Shown in pieces: positions 40,789-54,824 of a stretch of DNA of 64,000 nt (its first letter is position 1; every line of letters starts with the position of its first letter). Made by a program: the position numbers and the translations under genes. The stretch is from NCBI RefSeq assembly GCF_051014685.1, contig NW_027478919.1:124001-188000 (forward strand), in the 5' to 3' direction. Origin of the DNA: Ptiloglossa arizonensis. Lineage: Eukaryota > Arthropoda > Insecta > Hymenoptera > Colletidae. The notes beneath the pieces are model-generated. The model searched no databases. It was not told the origin of the DNA and saw nothing but the letters and a program-made list of their open reading frames with translations.

Positions 40789-43700
40789 CATTCCTGTTGC
40801 ATGTGAAAGTAGAAACTCGCCTGATTACAACGGTATGTGTATTTTTCCCCTAGGCCTTTGTAGTTATTGGTTTCGAGTATCAGACTTTCGAAAATTTGGA
40901 TGGTTTCTCAAGCATTCCTTAATTTCAAACTCCCATATCTCGCGAACGGATTGACGAACTCGAGAAATACCTGTTGCGTCTGAAAGTAGAAACTCGCCCG
41001 ATTACAAAGATATGTGTGTTTTTCCGCTAGGCCTTTGTAGTTATTGGTTTCGAGTATCAGAATTGCGAAAAGTTTGATGGTTTCTCAACCATTCCTTAAC
41101 TTTAAACTCCCATATCTCGCGAACGGATTGACGAACTCGAGAAATTCCTGTTGCAACTGAAAGTAGAAACTCGCCCGATTACAACGGTATGTGTGTTTTT
41201 CCACTAGACCATTCCAGTTATTCGTTTCTAGCATCAGAATTGCGAAAATTTTGATGTTTTCTCAACCATTCCTCAACTTCAAACTCCCATATCTCGCGGA
41301 CGGATTGACGAACTCGAGAAATTCCTGTTGCATCTGAAAGTAGAAACTCGCCCGATTACAATGGTGTGTGTACTTTTCCCCTAGGCCATTCCAGTTATTG
41401 GTTTCGAGTATCAGACCAGTGAAAATTTTGATGGCTTCTCAACCATTCCTTAATTTCAAACTCCCATATCTCGCGAATGGATTGACGAATCCGAATAATT
41501 TCTGTTGCATCTGAAAGTAGAAACTCTCCCGATTACAACGGTATGTGTATATTTCCCCTAGGCCTTTCTGGTTATTGGTTTCGAGTATCAGACTTTCGAA
41601 AATTTTGATGGTTTCTCAAGCATTCCTTAATTTCAAACTCCCATATCTCGCGAACGGATTGACGAACTCGAGAAATTCCTGTTGCATCTGAAAGTAGAAA
41701 CTCGCCCGATCACAGTGGTGTGTGTACTTTTCCCCTAGGCTATTCCAGTTATTGGTTTCGAGTATCAGAACGGCGAAAATTTTGATGGTTTCTCAACCAT
41801 TCCTTAGCTTCAAACTCCCATATCTCGCGAACGGATTGACCAACTCGAGAAATTCCTGTTGCATCTGAAAGTAGAACCTCGCCCGATTACAATGGTGCGT
41901 GTACTTTCCCCTAGGCCATTTCAGTTATTGGTTTCGAGTATCAGACCAGCGAAAATTTTGATGGTTTCTCAAGCTTTCCTTAATTTCAAACTCCCATATC
42001 TCGCGAACGGATTGACGAACTCGAGAAATTCCTGTTGCGTCTGAAAGTAGAAACTCGCCCGATTACAAATATATCTGTGTTTTTCCCCTAGGCCTTTGTA
42101 GTTATTGGTTTCGAGTATCAGAATTGCGAAAACTTTGATGGTTTCTCAACCATTCCTTAACTTCAAACTCCCATATCTCGCGAACGGATTGACGAACTCG
42201 AGAAATTCCTGTTGCAGCTGAAAGTAGAAACTCGCCCGATTACAACGGTTTGTGTGTTTTTCCACTAGACCATTCCAGTTATTCGTTTCTAGCATCAGAA
42301 TTGCGAAAATTTTGATGTTTTCTCAACCATTCCTCAACTTCAAACTCCCATATCTCGCGAACGGATTGACGAACTCGAGAAATTCCTGTAGCATCTGAAA
42401 GTAGAAACTCGCCCGATTACAATGGTGTGTGTACTTTCCCCTAGGCCTTTGCAGTTATTGGTTTCGAGTATCAGACTTTCGAAAGTTTTGATGGTTTCTC
42501 AAGCTTTCCTTAATTTCAAACTCCCATATCTCGCGAACGGATTGACGAACTCGAGAAATTCCTGTTGCATCTGAAAGTAGAAACTCGCCCGATCACAATG
42601 GTGTCTGTACTTTTCCCCTAGGCGATTCCAGTTATTGGATTCGAGTATCAGACCAGTGAAAATTTTGATTGTTCCTTAACCATTCCTTAACTTCAATCTC
42701 CCATATCTCGCGAACGGATTGACCAACTCGAGAAATTCCTGTTGCATCTGAAAGTAGAAGCTCGCCCGATTACAATGATGTGTGTACTTTTCCCATAGGC
42801 CATTCCAGTTATTGGTTTCGAGTATCAGACCAGCGAAAATTTTGATGGTTCCTTAACCATTCCTTAACTTCAAACTCCCATATCTCGCGAACGGATTGAC
42901 GAACTCGAGAAATTCCTGTTGCATGTGAAAGTAGAAACTCGTCTGATTACAACGGTATGTGTGTTTTTCCACTAGGCCATTCCAGTTATTCGTTTCTAGC
43001 ATCAGAATAGCGAAAATTTTGATGGTTTCTCAACCATTCCTTAACTTCAAACTCCCACATCTCGCGAACGGATTGACCAACTCGAGAAATTCCTGTTGCA
43101 TCTGAAAGTAGAAGCTCGCCCGATTACAATGGTGTGTGTACTTTTCCCCTAGGCCATTCCAGTTATTCGTTTCGAGTATCAGACCAGAGAAAATTTTGAT
43201 GGTTTCTCAATTATTCCTTAACTTCAAACTCCCATATCTCGCGAACGGATTGACCAACTCGAGAAATTCCTGTTGCATCTGAAAGTAGAGACTCGCCCGA
43301 TTACAATGGTGTGTGTACTTTCCCCTAGGCCATTCCAGTTATTGGTTTCGAGTATCAGACCAGTGAAAATTTTGATGGTTTCTCAACCATTCCTTAATTT
43401 CAAACTCCCATATCTCGCGAACGGATTGCCGAACTCGAGAAATTCCTGTTGCATCTGAAAGTAGAAACTCGCCCGATTGCAACGGTATGTGTGTTTTTCC
43501 ACTAGGCCATTCCAGTTATTCGTTTCTAGCATCAGAATTGCGAAAATTTTGATGGTTCCTTAACCATTCCTTAACTTCAAACTCCCATATCTCGCGAACG
43601 GATTGACCAACTCGAGAAATTCCTGTTGCATCTGAAAGTAGAAACTCGCCCAATTACAATGGTGTGTGTAGTTTTCCCCTAGGCGATTCCAGTTATTGGA

Positions 43701-43965
43701 TTCGAGTATCAGACCAGTGAAAATTTTGATGGTTTCTCAACCATTCCTTAACTTCAAACTCCCATATCTCGCGAACGGATTGACGAACTCGAGAAATTCC
43801 TGTTGCATCTGAAAGTAGAAACACGCCCGATTACAACGGTATGTCTATTTTTCCCCTAGGCCATTGTAGTTATTGGTTTCGAGTATCAGATTTGCGAAAA
43901 TTTTGATGGTTTCTCAATCATTCCTTAATTCAAACTCCCATATCTCGCGAACGGATTGACGAACT
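40789..43965. repeat. P block, copy 4
   Basis: Lies in unit C copy 2 and shares the three-monomer loss and hybrid join of copy 3 (about 42,595). On the right it keeps one 176 bp monomer (AACACGCCCG ... TTAATTCAAACTCCC, about 43,790-43,965) that is also in A copies 1 and 2 but not in C copy 1. Confidence 0.8.
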
Positions 43966-46166
43966 CGAGAAATTTCTGTTGCATCTGAAAGTAGAAACTC
44001 TCCCGATTACAACGGTATGTGTATATTTCCCCTAGGCCTTTCTGGTTATTGGTTTCGAGTATCAGACTTTCGGAAATTTTGATGGTTTCTCAACGATTCC
44101 TTAACTTCAAACTCCCATATCTCGCGAACGGATTGACGAACTTGAGAAATTCCTGTTGCTTCTGAAAGTAGAAACTCTCCCGATTACAACGGTATGTGTA
44201 TATTTCCCCTAGGCCTTTCTGGTTATTGGTTTCGAGTATCAGACTTTCGAAAATTTTGATGGTTTCTCAACGATTCCTTAACTTCAAACTCCCATTTCTC
44301 GCGAACGGATTGACGAACTCGAGAAATTCCTGTTGCATCTGATAGTAGAAACTCGCCCGATTACAATGATGTGTGTACTTTTCCCCTAGGCTATTCCAGT
44401 TATAGTTTTCGAGTATCAGACCAGCGAATATTTTGATGGTTTCTCAACCATTCCTTAACTTCGAACTCCCATATCTCGCGAACGGATTGACGAACTCGAG
44501 AAATTTCTGTTATATCTGAACGTAGAAACTCGCCCGATTACAATGGTGTGTGTACTTTTCCCCTAGGCTATTCCAGTTATTGGTTTCGAGTATCAGACTT
44601 GCGAAAATTTTGATAGATACTCAACCATTCCTTAACTTCAAACTCCCATTTCTCGCGAACGGATTGACGAACTCGAGAAATTCCTGTTGCATCTGATAGT
44701 AGAAACTCGCCCGATTACAATGGCGTGCGTACTTTTCCCCTAGGCCTTTCTGGTTATTGGTTTCGAGTATCAGACTTTCGAAAATTTTGATGGTTTCTCA
44801 ACGATTCCTTAACTTCAAACTCCCATTTCTCGCGAACGGATAGACGAACTCGAGAAATTTCTGTTGCATCTGAACGTAGAAACTCGCCCGATTACAATGG
44901 TGTGTGTACTTTTCCCCTAGACCATTCCAGTTATTGGTTTCGAGTATCAGACCAGCGAAAATTTTGATGGTTCCTTAACCATTCCTTAACTTCAAACTCC
45001 CATATCTCGCGAACGGATTGACAAACTCGCGAAATTCCTGTTGCATGTGAAAGTAGAAACTCGCCCGATTAGAACGGTATGTGTATTTTTCCCCTAGGCC
45101 TTTGTAGTTATTGGTTTCGAGTATCAAACTTTCGAAAATTTTGATGGTTTCTCAAGCATTCCTTAATTTCAAACTCCCATATCTCGCGAACGGATTGACG
45201 AACTCGAGAAATTCCTGTTGCATGTGAAAGTAGAAACTCGCCCGATTACAGCGGTATGTGTATATTTCCCCTAGGCCTTTCTGGTTATTGGTTTCGAGTA
45301 TCAGACTTTCGAATATTTTGATGGTTTCTCATGCATTCCATAACTTCGAACTCCCATATCTCGCGAACGGATTGACGAATTCGGGAAATTCCTGTTGTAT
45401 CTGAAAGTAGAAACTCGCCGGATTACATTGCTGTGTGTACTTTTCCCCTAGGCCATTCCAGTTATTTGTTTCGAGTATCAGACTTGCGGAAATTTTGATG
45501 GTTTCACAACCATGTCTTAACTCCAAGATCCGATATTTCGCGAACGGATTGACGAATCCGAATAATTTCTGTTGCATCTGAAAGTAGAAACTCTCCCGAT
45601 TACAACAGTATGTGTATACTTACCCTAGGCCTTTCTGGTTATTGGTTTCGAGTATCAGACTTTCGAATATTTTGATGGTTTCTCAAGCACTCCATAACTT
45701 CAAAACTCCCATATCTCGCGAACGGATTGACGAACTCGAGAAATTTCTGATGCATCTGAAAGTAGAAACTCGCCCGATTACAATGGTGTGTGTACTTTTC
45801 CCCTAGGCCATTCCAGTTATTGGTTTCGAGTATCAGACCAGTGAAAATTTTGATGGTTTCTCAACCATTCCTTAATTTCAAACTCCCATATCTCGCGAAC
45901 GGATTGACGAATCCGAATAATTTCTGTTGCATCTGAAAGGTGAAACTCTCCCGATTACAACGGTATGTGTATATTTCCCCTAGGCCTTTCTGGTTATTGG
46001 TTTCGAGTATCAGACTTTCGAAAATTTTGATGGTTTCTCAACCATTCCTTAACTTCAAACTCCCATATCTCGCGAACGGATTGACGAACTTGAGAAATTC
46101 CTGTTGCATCTGAAAGTAGAAACTCGCCCGATTACAACGGTATGTGTATTTTTCCCCTATGCCATT

Positions 46167-46174
46167 GTATAATA
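46167..46174. repeat. 5-bp insertion in a monomer (copy 2)
   Basis: Same insertion as at 35,548-35,555, at offset 10,619. It was seen nowhere else in the window. Confidence 0.85.
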
Positions 46175-49100
46175 GTTATTGGTTTCGAGTATCAGACTTG
46201 CGAAAATTTTGAAAGATACTCAACCATTCCTTAACCTCAAACTCCCATTTCTCGCGAACGGATTGACGAACTCGAGAAATTCCTGTTGCATCTGATAGTA
46301 GAAACTCGCTCGATTACAATGGTGTGTGTACTTTTCGCCTAGGCTATTCCAGTTTTTGGTTTCGAGTATCAGACCAGCGAAAATTTTGATGGTTTCTCAA
46401 CCATTCCTTAACTTCAAACTCCCATTTCTCGCGAACGGATAGACGAACTCGAGAAATTCCTGTTGCATCTGAAAGTAGAAACTCGCCCGATTACAACGGT
46501 ATGTGTATTTTTCCCGTATGGCATTGTAGTTATTGGTTTCGAGTATCAAACTTGCGAAAATTTTGATAGATACTCAACCATTCCTTAACTTCAAACTCCC
46601 ATTTCTCGCGAACGGATTGACGAACTCGAGAAATTCCTGTTGCATCTGAAAGTAGAAACTCTTCCGATTACAATGGTGTGTGTACTTTTCCCCTGGGCTA
46701 TTCCAGCTATTGCTTTCGAGTATCAGACCAGCGAAAATTTTGATGGTTTCTCAACCATGTCTTAACTCCAAGATCCGATATTTCGCGAACGGATTGACGA
46801 ATCCGAATAATTTCTGTTGCATCTGAAAGTAGAAACTGGCCCGATTACAGCGGTATTTGTATATTTCCCCTAGGCCTTTCTGGTTATTGGTTTCGAGTAT
46901 CAGCCCGCGAAAATTTTGATGGTTTCTCAACCATTCCTTAACTTCAAACTCCCATATCTCGCGAACGGATTGACGAACTCGAGAAATTCCTCTTGCATCC
47001 GAAAGTAGAAACTCGCCCGATTACAACTGTATGTCTATTTTTCTCCTAGGCCATTGTAGTTATTGGTTTCGAGTATCAGACTTGCGAAAATTTTGATAGA
47101 TCCTCAACCATTCCTTAACTTCAAACTCCCATTTCTCGCGAAAGGATTGACGAACTCGAGAAATTCCTGTTGCATCTGAATGTAGAAGCTCGCCCGATTA
47201 CAATGGTGTGTGTACTTTTCCCCTAGGCTATTCCAGTTATTGGTTTCGAGTATCCGAACAGCGAAAATTTTGATGGTTTCTCAACCATTCCTTAACTTCA
47301 AACTCTCATATCTCGCGAACGGATTGACGAACTCGAGAAATTCCTGTTGCATGTGAAAGTAGAAACTCGCCCGATAACAGCGGTATGTGTATATTTCCCC
47401 TAGGCCTTTCTGGTTATTGGTTTCGAGTATCAGACTTTCGAATATTTTGATGGTTTCTCAAGCATTCCATAACTTCAAACTCCCATATCTCGCGAACGGA
47501 TTGACGAACTCGCGAAATTTCTGTTGCATCAGAACGTAGGAACTCGCCCGATTACAATGGTGTGTGTACTTTTCCCCTAGGCCATTCCAGTTATTGGTTT
47601 CGAGTATCAGACCTGTGAAAATTTTGATGGTTTCTCAACCATTCCTTAATTTCAAACTCCCATATCTCGCGAACGGATTGACGAACTCGAGAAATTCCTG
47701 TTGCATGTGAAAGCAGAAATTCGCCCGATTGATATGGTATGTGTATTTTTGCCCTAGGCCATAGTACTTATTGGTTTCGAGTATCAGACTTGCGAAAATT
47801 TTGATGGTTTCTCAACCATTCCTTAACTTCGAACTCCCATATCTCGCGAACGGATTGACGAACACCAGAAATTCCTATTGCATCTGAAATCAGAAACTCG
47901 CCCGATTACAACGGTATGTGTACTTTTCTCCTAGGCCATTCCAATTATTGGTTTCGAGTATCAAATCAGCGAAAATTTTGGTGGTTTCTCAACCATTCCT
48001 TAACTTCAAACTCCCATATCTCGCGAACGGATTGACGAACTCGAGAAATTCCTATTGCATCTGAAACAGAAACTCGCCCGATTTCAACGGTATGTGTACT
48101 TTTCCCCTAGGCCATTCCAGTTATTGGTGTCGAGTATCAGACTTGCGAAAATTTTGGTGGTTTCTCAACCATTCCTTAACTTCAAACTCCCATATCTCGC
48201 GAACGGATTGACGAACTCGAGAAATTCCGGTTGCATCTGAAGGAAGAAACTCGCCCGATTACAACTGTGTGTGTACTTTTCCCCTAGGCCATAGTAGTTA
48301 TTGGTTTCGAGTATCAGACTTGCGAAAATTTTGATGGTTTCTCAAGCATTCCTTAATTTCAAACTCCCATATCTCGCGAACGGATTGAAGAACTCGTGAA
48401 ATTCCTGTTGCATCTGAAAGTAGAAACTCGCCCCATTGCAATGGTTTGTGTACTTTTCCCCTAGGCCATTCCAGTTATTGGTTTCGAGTAGCAGACGTGC
48501 GAAAATTTTGATGGTTTCTCAACCATTCCTTAATTTCAAACTCCCATATGACGCTTACGGATTGACGAACTCGAGAAATTCCTATTGCATCTGAAAGCAG
48601 AAACTCGACCGATTACAACGGTATGTGTACTTTTCCCCTAGGCCATTCCAGTTATTGGTTTCGAGTATCAGACCGGCGAAAATTTTGATGGTTTCTCAAC
48701 CATTCCTTAACTTCAAACTCCCATATCTCGCGAACGGATTGACGAACTCGAGACATTCCTGTAGCATCTGAAAGTAGAAACTCGCCCCATTACAATGCTG
48801 TGTGTACTTTTCCCCTAGGCTATTGCAGTTATTGGGTTTGAGTATCAGACCAGCGAAATTTTTGATTGTTTCTCAACCATTCCTTAACTTCAAACTCCCA
48901 TATCTCGCGAACGGATTGACGAACTCGAGACATTCCTGTTGCATCTGAAAGTAGAAACTCGCCCGATTGTAACGGTATGTGTACTTTTCCCCTAGGCCAT
49001 TCCAGTTATTGGTTTCGAGTATCAGACCGGCGAAAATTTTGATGGTTTCTCAACCATTCCTTAATTTCAAACTCCCATATCTCGCGAACGGATTGAGGAA

Positions 49101-49399
49101 CTCGAGACATTCCTGTTGCATCTGAAAGTAGAAACTCGCCCGATTACAACGGTGTGTGTATTTTTCCCCTCGGCCTTTGTAGTTATTGCTTTCGGGTATG
49201 AGGCTTGCGAAAATTTTGATGGTTTCTCAACCATTCCTTACCTTCGAACTCCCATATCTCGCGAACGAATTGACGAACTCGAGAAATTCCTTTTGCATCT
49301 GAAATCAGAAACTCGCCCGATTACAACGGTATGTGTAATTTTGCCCTGGGCCATAGTAGTTATTGGTTTCGAGCATCAGACTTGCGAAAATTTTGATGG

Positions 49400-51994
49400 T
49401 TTCTCAACCATTCCTTAACTTCAAACTCCCATATCTCGCGAACGGATTGACGAACTCGAGATATTCCTGTTGCATCTGATAGTAGAAACTCGCCACATTA
49501 CATTGGTGTGTGTACTTTTCTCCTAGGCCATTCCAGTTATTGGTTTCGAGTATCAGACCAGCGAAAATTTTGATGGTTTCTCAACCATTCCTTAACTTCA
49601 AACTCCCATATCTCGCAAACGGATCGACGAACTCGAGAAATTCCTCTTGCATCTGAAAGTAGAAACTCGCCCGATTACAACGGTATGTGTATTTTTCCCC
49701 TAGGCCTTTGTAGTTATTGGTTTCGGGACTCAGTGTTGCGAAAATTTTGATGGTTTCTCAACCATTCCTTAACTTCAAACTCCCATATCTCGCGAACGGA
49801 TTGGCGAATCCGTGAAATTCCTATTGCATCTGAAAGTAGAAACTCGCCCGATTGAAATGGTGTGTGTACTTTTCCCCTAGGCCATTCCAGTTATTGGTTT
49901 CGAGTATCAGACTTGCGAAAATTTTGGTTTCTCAACCATTCCTTAACTTCAAACTCCCATATCTCGCAAACGGATTGACCAACTCGAGAAATTCCTGTTG
50001 CATCTGAAAGTAGAAACTCGCCCTATTACAACGGTATGTGTATTTTTCCCCTAGGCCTTTGTAGTTATTGGTTTCGGGAATCAGACTTGCGAAAATTTTG
50101 ATGGTCTCTCAACCATTCCTTAACTTCAAACTCCCATATCTCGCGAACGGATTGACGAACTCGAGAAACTCCTATTGCATCTGAAAGTAGAAACTCGACC
50201 GATTACAATGGTGTGTGTACTTTTCCCCTAGGCCATTCCAGTTATTGGTTTCGAGTATCAGACCAGCGAAAATTTTGATGGTTTGCTAACCATTCCTTAA
50301 TTTCAAACTCCCATATCTCGCGAACGAATTGACGAACTCGAGAAATTCCTGTTGCATCTGAAAGCAGAAGTTCGCCCTATTACAGCGGTATGTGTATTTT
50401 TGCCTAGGCCATAGTAGTTATTGGTTTCGAGTATCAGACTTGCGAAAATTTTGATGGTTTCTCAACCATTCCTTAATTTCAAACTCCCATATCTCGCGAA
50501 CGGATTGACGAACTCGAGAAATTCCTGTTGCATCTGAAAGTAGAAACTCGCCCGATTACAACGGTATGTGTATTTTTTCCCTAGGCAATAGTAGTTATTG
50601 GTTTCGAGTATAAGACTTGCGAAAACTTTGATTGTTTCTCAAGCATTCCTTAACTTCAAACTCCCATATCATGCGAACGGATTGACGAACTCGAGAAATT
50701 CCTAATGCATCTGAAAGCAGAAACTCGCCCGATTACAACGGTGTGTGTATGTTTGCGCTAGGCCTTTGTAGTTATTGGTTTCTGGTATCAGGCTTGCGTA
50801 AATTTTGATGGTTCCTCAACCATTCCTTAACCTCAAACTCCCATATCTCGCGAACGGATTGACGAACACGAGAAACTGCTATTGCATCTTAAAGCAGAAA
50901 CTCGCCCGATTTTAACGGTATGCGTATTTTTGCGCTAGGCCTTTGTAGTTATTGGTTTCTGGTATCAGGCTTGCGTAAATTTTGATGGTTTCTCAACAAT
51001 TCCTTAACTTCAAACTCCCATATCTCGCGAACGGATTGACGAACACGAGAAATTCCTGTTGCATCTGAAAGCAGAAACTCGCCCGATTACAACGGTATGT
51101 GTATTTTTGCCCCAGGCCATAGTAGTTATTGGTTTCGAGTATCAGACTTTCGAAAATTTTGATGGTTTCTCAACCATTCCATAACTTCAAACTCCCATAT
51201 CCCGCGAACGGAATGACGAACTCGAGAAGTTCCTGTTGCATCTGAAAGTGGAAACTCGCCCGATTACAAAGGTATGTATATTTTTCCCCTAGGCCTTTGT
51301 AGTTACTGGTTTCGTGTATCAGACTTGCGAAAATTTTGATTGTTTCTCAACCATTCCTTAACTTCAAACTCCCATACCTTGCGAACGGATTGACGAACTC
51401 GAGAAATTCCTATTGCATCTGAAAGCAGAAACTCGCCCGATTACAACGGTATGTGTATTTTAGCCCTAGGCCATAGTAGTTATTGGTTTCGAGGATCAGA
51501 CTTGCGAAAATTTTGATTGTTTCTCAACCATTTCTTAACTTCAAACTCCCATATCTCGCGAACGGATTGACGAACTCGAAATATTCCTGTTGCATCTAAA
51601 AGTGGAAACTCGCCCCATTACAATGGTATGTGTGCTTTTCTCCTAGGCCATTGCAGTTATTGGTTTCGAGTAACAGACCAGCGAAAATTTTGATGGTTTC
51701 TCAACAATTCCTTAACTTCAAACTCCCATATCTCGCGAACGGATTGGCGAACCCGTGAAATTCCTATTGCATCTGAAAGTAGAAACTCGCCCGATTACAA
51801 TGGTGTGTGTACTTTTCCCCTAGGCCATTCCAGTTATTGGTTTCGAGTATCAGACTTGCGAGAATTTTGGTTTCTCAACCATTCCTTAACTTCAAACTCC
51901 CATATCTCGCGAACGGATTGACGAACTCGAGAAACTCCCATTGCATCTGAAAGTAGAAACTCGACCGATTACAATGGTGTGTGTACTTTTCCTC
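49400..51994. repeat. Irregular satellite zone
   Basis: About 15 monomers without an exact nearby period. Types are CATAGTAG/ACTTGCG, GCGCTAGG with TTTCTGGTATCAGG (first seen near 50,770), GGCGAATCCGTGAAATTCC (49,802) and a 174 bp form lacking three bases (ATTTTGGTTTCTC, 49,921). Some monomers relate to 51,7xx-52,0xx at offsets 1,943 and 1,766, so this appears to be a decayed version of the higher-order repeats to the right. Nothing other than satellite is seen. Confidence 0.8.
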
Positions 51995-53409
51995 TAGGCC
52001 ATTCCAGTTATTGGTTTCGAGTATCAGACCAGCGAAAATTTTGATGGTTTGTCAACCATTCCTTAATTTCAAACTCCCATATCTCGCGAACGAATTGACG
52101 AACTAGAGAAATTCCTGTTGCATCTGAAAGCAGAAATTCGCCCTATTACAGCGGTATGTGTATTTTTGCCTAGGCCATAGTAGTTATTGGTTTCGAGTAT
52201 CAGACTTGCGAAAATTTTGATGGTTTCTCAACCATTCCTTAATTTCAAACTCCCATATCTCGCGAACGGATAGACGAACTCGAGAAATTCCTGTTGCATC
52301 TGAAAGTAGAAACTCGCCCGATTACAACGGTATGTGTATTTTTGCCCTAGGCAATAGTAGTTATTGGTTTCGAGTATAAGACTTGCGAAAACTTTGATGG
52401 TTTCTCAAGCATTCCTTAACTTCAAACTCCCATATCATGCGAACGGATTGACGAACTCGAGAAATTCCTAATGCATCTGAAAGCAGAAACTCGCCCGATT
52501 ACAACGGTATGCGTATTTTTGCGCTAGGCCTTTGTAGTTATTGGTTTCTGGTATCAGGCTTGCGTAAATTTTGATGGTTTCTCAACCATTCCTTAATTTC
52601 AAACTCCCATATATCGCGAACGGATTGACGAACACGAGAAACTGCTATTGCATCTGAAAGCAGAAACTCGCCCGATTTCAACGGTATGTGTACTTTTCCC
52701 CTAGGCCATTCCAGTTATTGGTTTCGAGTATCAGATCAGCGAAAATTTTTGTGGATTCTCAACCATTCCTTAACTTCAAACTCCCATATCTCGCGAACGG
52801 ATTGACAAAATCGAGAAATTCCTGTTGCATCTGAAAGTAGAAACTCGCCCGATTACAACTGTATGTGTATTTTTCCCCTCGGCCTTTGTAGTTATTGGTT
52901 TCGGGTATCAGACTTGCGAAAATTTTGATGGTTTCTCTACCATTCCTTAACTTCAAACTCCCATATCTCGCGAACGAATTGACTAACTCGAGAAATTCCT
53001 GTTGCATCTGAAAGCAGAAACTCGCCCGATTACAACGGTATGTGTATTTTTGCCCTACGCCATAGTAGTTATTGGTTTCGAGTATGAGACTTGCGAAAAT
53101 TTTGATGGTTTCTCAAGCGTTCCTTAACTTCAAACTCCCATATCTCGTGAACGGATTGACGAACTCGAGATATTCCTGTTGCATCTGAAAGTAGAAACTC
53201 GCCCCATTACAATGGTGTGTGTACTTTTCTCCTAGGCCATTCCAGTTATTGGTTTCGAGTATCAGACTTACGAAAATTTTGATGGTTTCTCAACCATTCC
53301 TTAACTTCAAACTCCCATATCTCGCGAACGGATTGACGAACTCGAGATATTCCTGTTGCATCTGAAAGTAGAAACTCGCCCCATTACAATGGTGTGTGTA
53401 CTTTTCTCC
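51995..53409. repeat. 8-mer higher-order repeat, copy 1 (1415 bp)
   Basis: Matches the next 1,415 bp with few substitutions (AACTAGAG near 52,105 against AACTCGAG; CATATATCGCG near 52,610 against CATATCTCGCG). Seven 177 bp monomers plus one 176 bp monomer (TTTTGCCTAGGCC) account for 1,415. It includes the GCGCTAGG, TTTCTGGTATCAGG type and the GGTTTGTCAACC type. Confidence 0.88.
52523..52699. repeat. Subfamily exemplar: GCGCTAGG / TTTCTGGTATCAGG type
   Basis: Marked by TTTTTGCGCTAGGCC (CCTAGG lost), GGTTTCTGGTATCAGGCTTG, GCGTAAATTTTGATGG and often GAACACGAGAAA (CTCGAG lost). It is confined to about 50,770-63,350, so it belongs to the most recently amplified part. Confidence 0.85.
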
Positions 53410-54824
53410 TAGGCCATTCCAGTTATTGGTTCCGAGTATCAGACCAGCGAAAATTTTGATGGTTTGTCAACCATTCCTTAATTTCAAACTCCCATATCTC
53501 GCGAACGAATTGACGAACTCGAGAAATTCCTGTTGCATCTGAAAGCAGAAATTCGCCCTATTACAGCGGTATGTGTATTTTTGCCTAGGCCATAGTAGTT
53601 ATTGGTTTCGAGTATCAGACTTGCGAAAATTTTGATGGTTTCTCAACCATTCCTTAATTTCAAACTCCCATATCTCGCGAACGGATAGACGAACTCGAGA
53701 AATTCCTGTTGCATCTGAAAGTAGAAACTCGCCCGATTACAACGGTATGTGTATTTTTGCCCTAGGCAATAGTAGTTATTGGTTTCGAGTATAAGACTTG
53801 CGAAAACTTTGATGGTTTCTCAAGCATTCCTTAACTTCAAACTCCCATATCATGCGAACGGATTGACGAACTCGAGAAATTCCTAATGCATCTGAAAGCA
53901 GAAACTCGCCCGATTACAACGCTATGCGTATTTTTGCGCTAGGCCTTTGTAGTTATTGGTTTCTGGTATCAGGCTTGCGTAAATTTTGATGGTTTCTCAA
54001 CCATTCCTTAATTTCAAACTCCCATATCTCGCGAACGGATTGACGAACACGAGAAACTGCTATTGCATCTGAAAGCAGAAACTCGCCCGATTTCAACGGT
54101 ATGTGTACTTTTCCCCTAGGCCATTCCAGTTATTGGTTTCGAGTATCAAATCAGCGAAAATTTTTGTGGATTCTCAACCATTCCTTAACTTCAAACTCCC
54201 ATATCTCGCGAACGGATTGACAAAATCGAGAAATTCCTGTTGCATCTGAAAGTAGAAACTCGCCCGATTACAACGGTATGTGTATTTTTCCCCTCGGCCT
54301 TTGTAGTTATTGGTTTCGGGTATCAGACTTGCGAAAATTTTGATGGTTTCTCTACCATTCCTTAACTTCAAACTCCCATATCTCGCGAACGAATTGACTA
54401 ACTCGAGAAATTCCTGTTGCATCTGAAAGCAGAAACTCGCCCGATTACAACGGTATGTGTATTTTTGCCCTACGCCATAGTAGTTATTGGTTTCGAGTAT
54501 GAGACTTGCGAAAATTTTGATGGTTTCTCAAGCGTTCCTTAACTTCAAACTCCCATATCTCGTGAACGGATTGACGAACTCGAGATATTCCTGTTGCATC
54601 TGAAAGTAGAAACTCGCCCCATTACAATGGTGTGTGTACTTTTCTCCTAGGCCATTCCAGTTATTGGTTTCGAGTATCAGACTTACGAAAATTTTGATGG
54701 TTTCTCAACCATTCCTTAACTTCAAACTCCCATATCTCGCGAACGGATTGACGAACTCGAGATATTCCTGTTGCATCTGAAAGTAGAAACTCGCCCCATT
54801 ACAATGGTGTGTGTACTTTTCTCC
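53410..54824. repeat. 8-mer higher-order repeat, copy 2 (1415 bp)
   Basis: Directly follows copy 1 at offset 1,415. Private changes are TTCCGAGTATC near 53,432, CGCTATGCG near 53,920 and, downstream in the same copy, ATCAAATCAGCG near 54,145. A third copy starts at 54,825 but continues only to about 55,085 before the order changes. Confidence 0.88.

Larger units (their letters stand above)
39854..49399. repeat. Giant unit C, copy 2 (~9.5 kb)
   Basis: Second tandem copy of 28,709-39,842. The offset goes 11,145, then 11,151 at about 43,270, 11,327 at about 44,068 (+176), 10,619 at about 45,330 (-708), 10,442 at about 48,055 (-177) and 9,557 at about 49,116 (-885). Apart from the few bases lost in copy 1's indel zone, the steps are whole monomers: one extra monomer, then four, one and a net five missing. 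Within aligned stretches substitutions are rare, for example TACATTGCTG near 45,425 against TACAATGCTG near 34,806. The match ends at 49,399. Confidence 0.88.

Noticed and set aside
52759..53007. 82-codon open frame on the minus strand, repeated eight times across 52.7-63.4 kb
   Set aside because: The frame is periodic because 177 is 59 x 3, it recurs at the higher-order offsets (1415, 2652, 1766), translates the satellite consensus twice and ends in a stop. There is no codon bias, promoter or domain. The same applies to all other 60-100 codon frames in the window.
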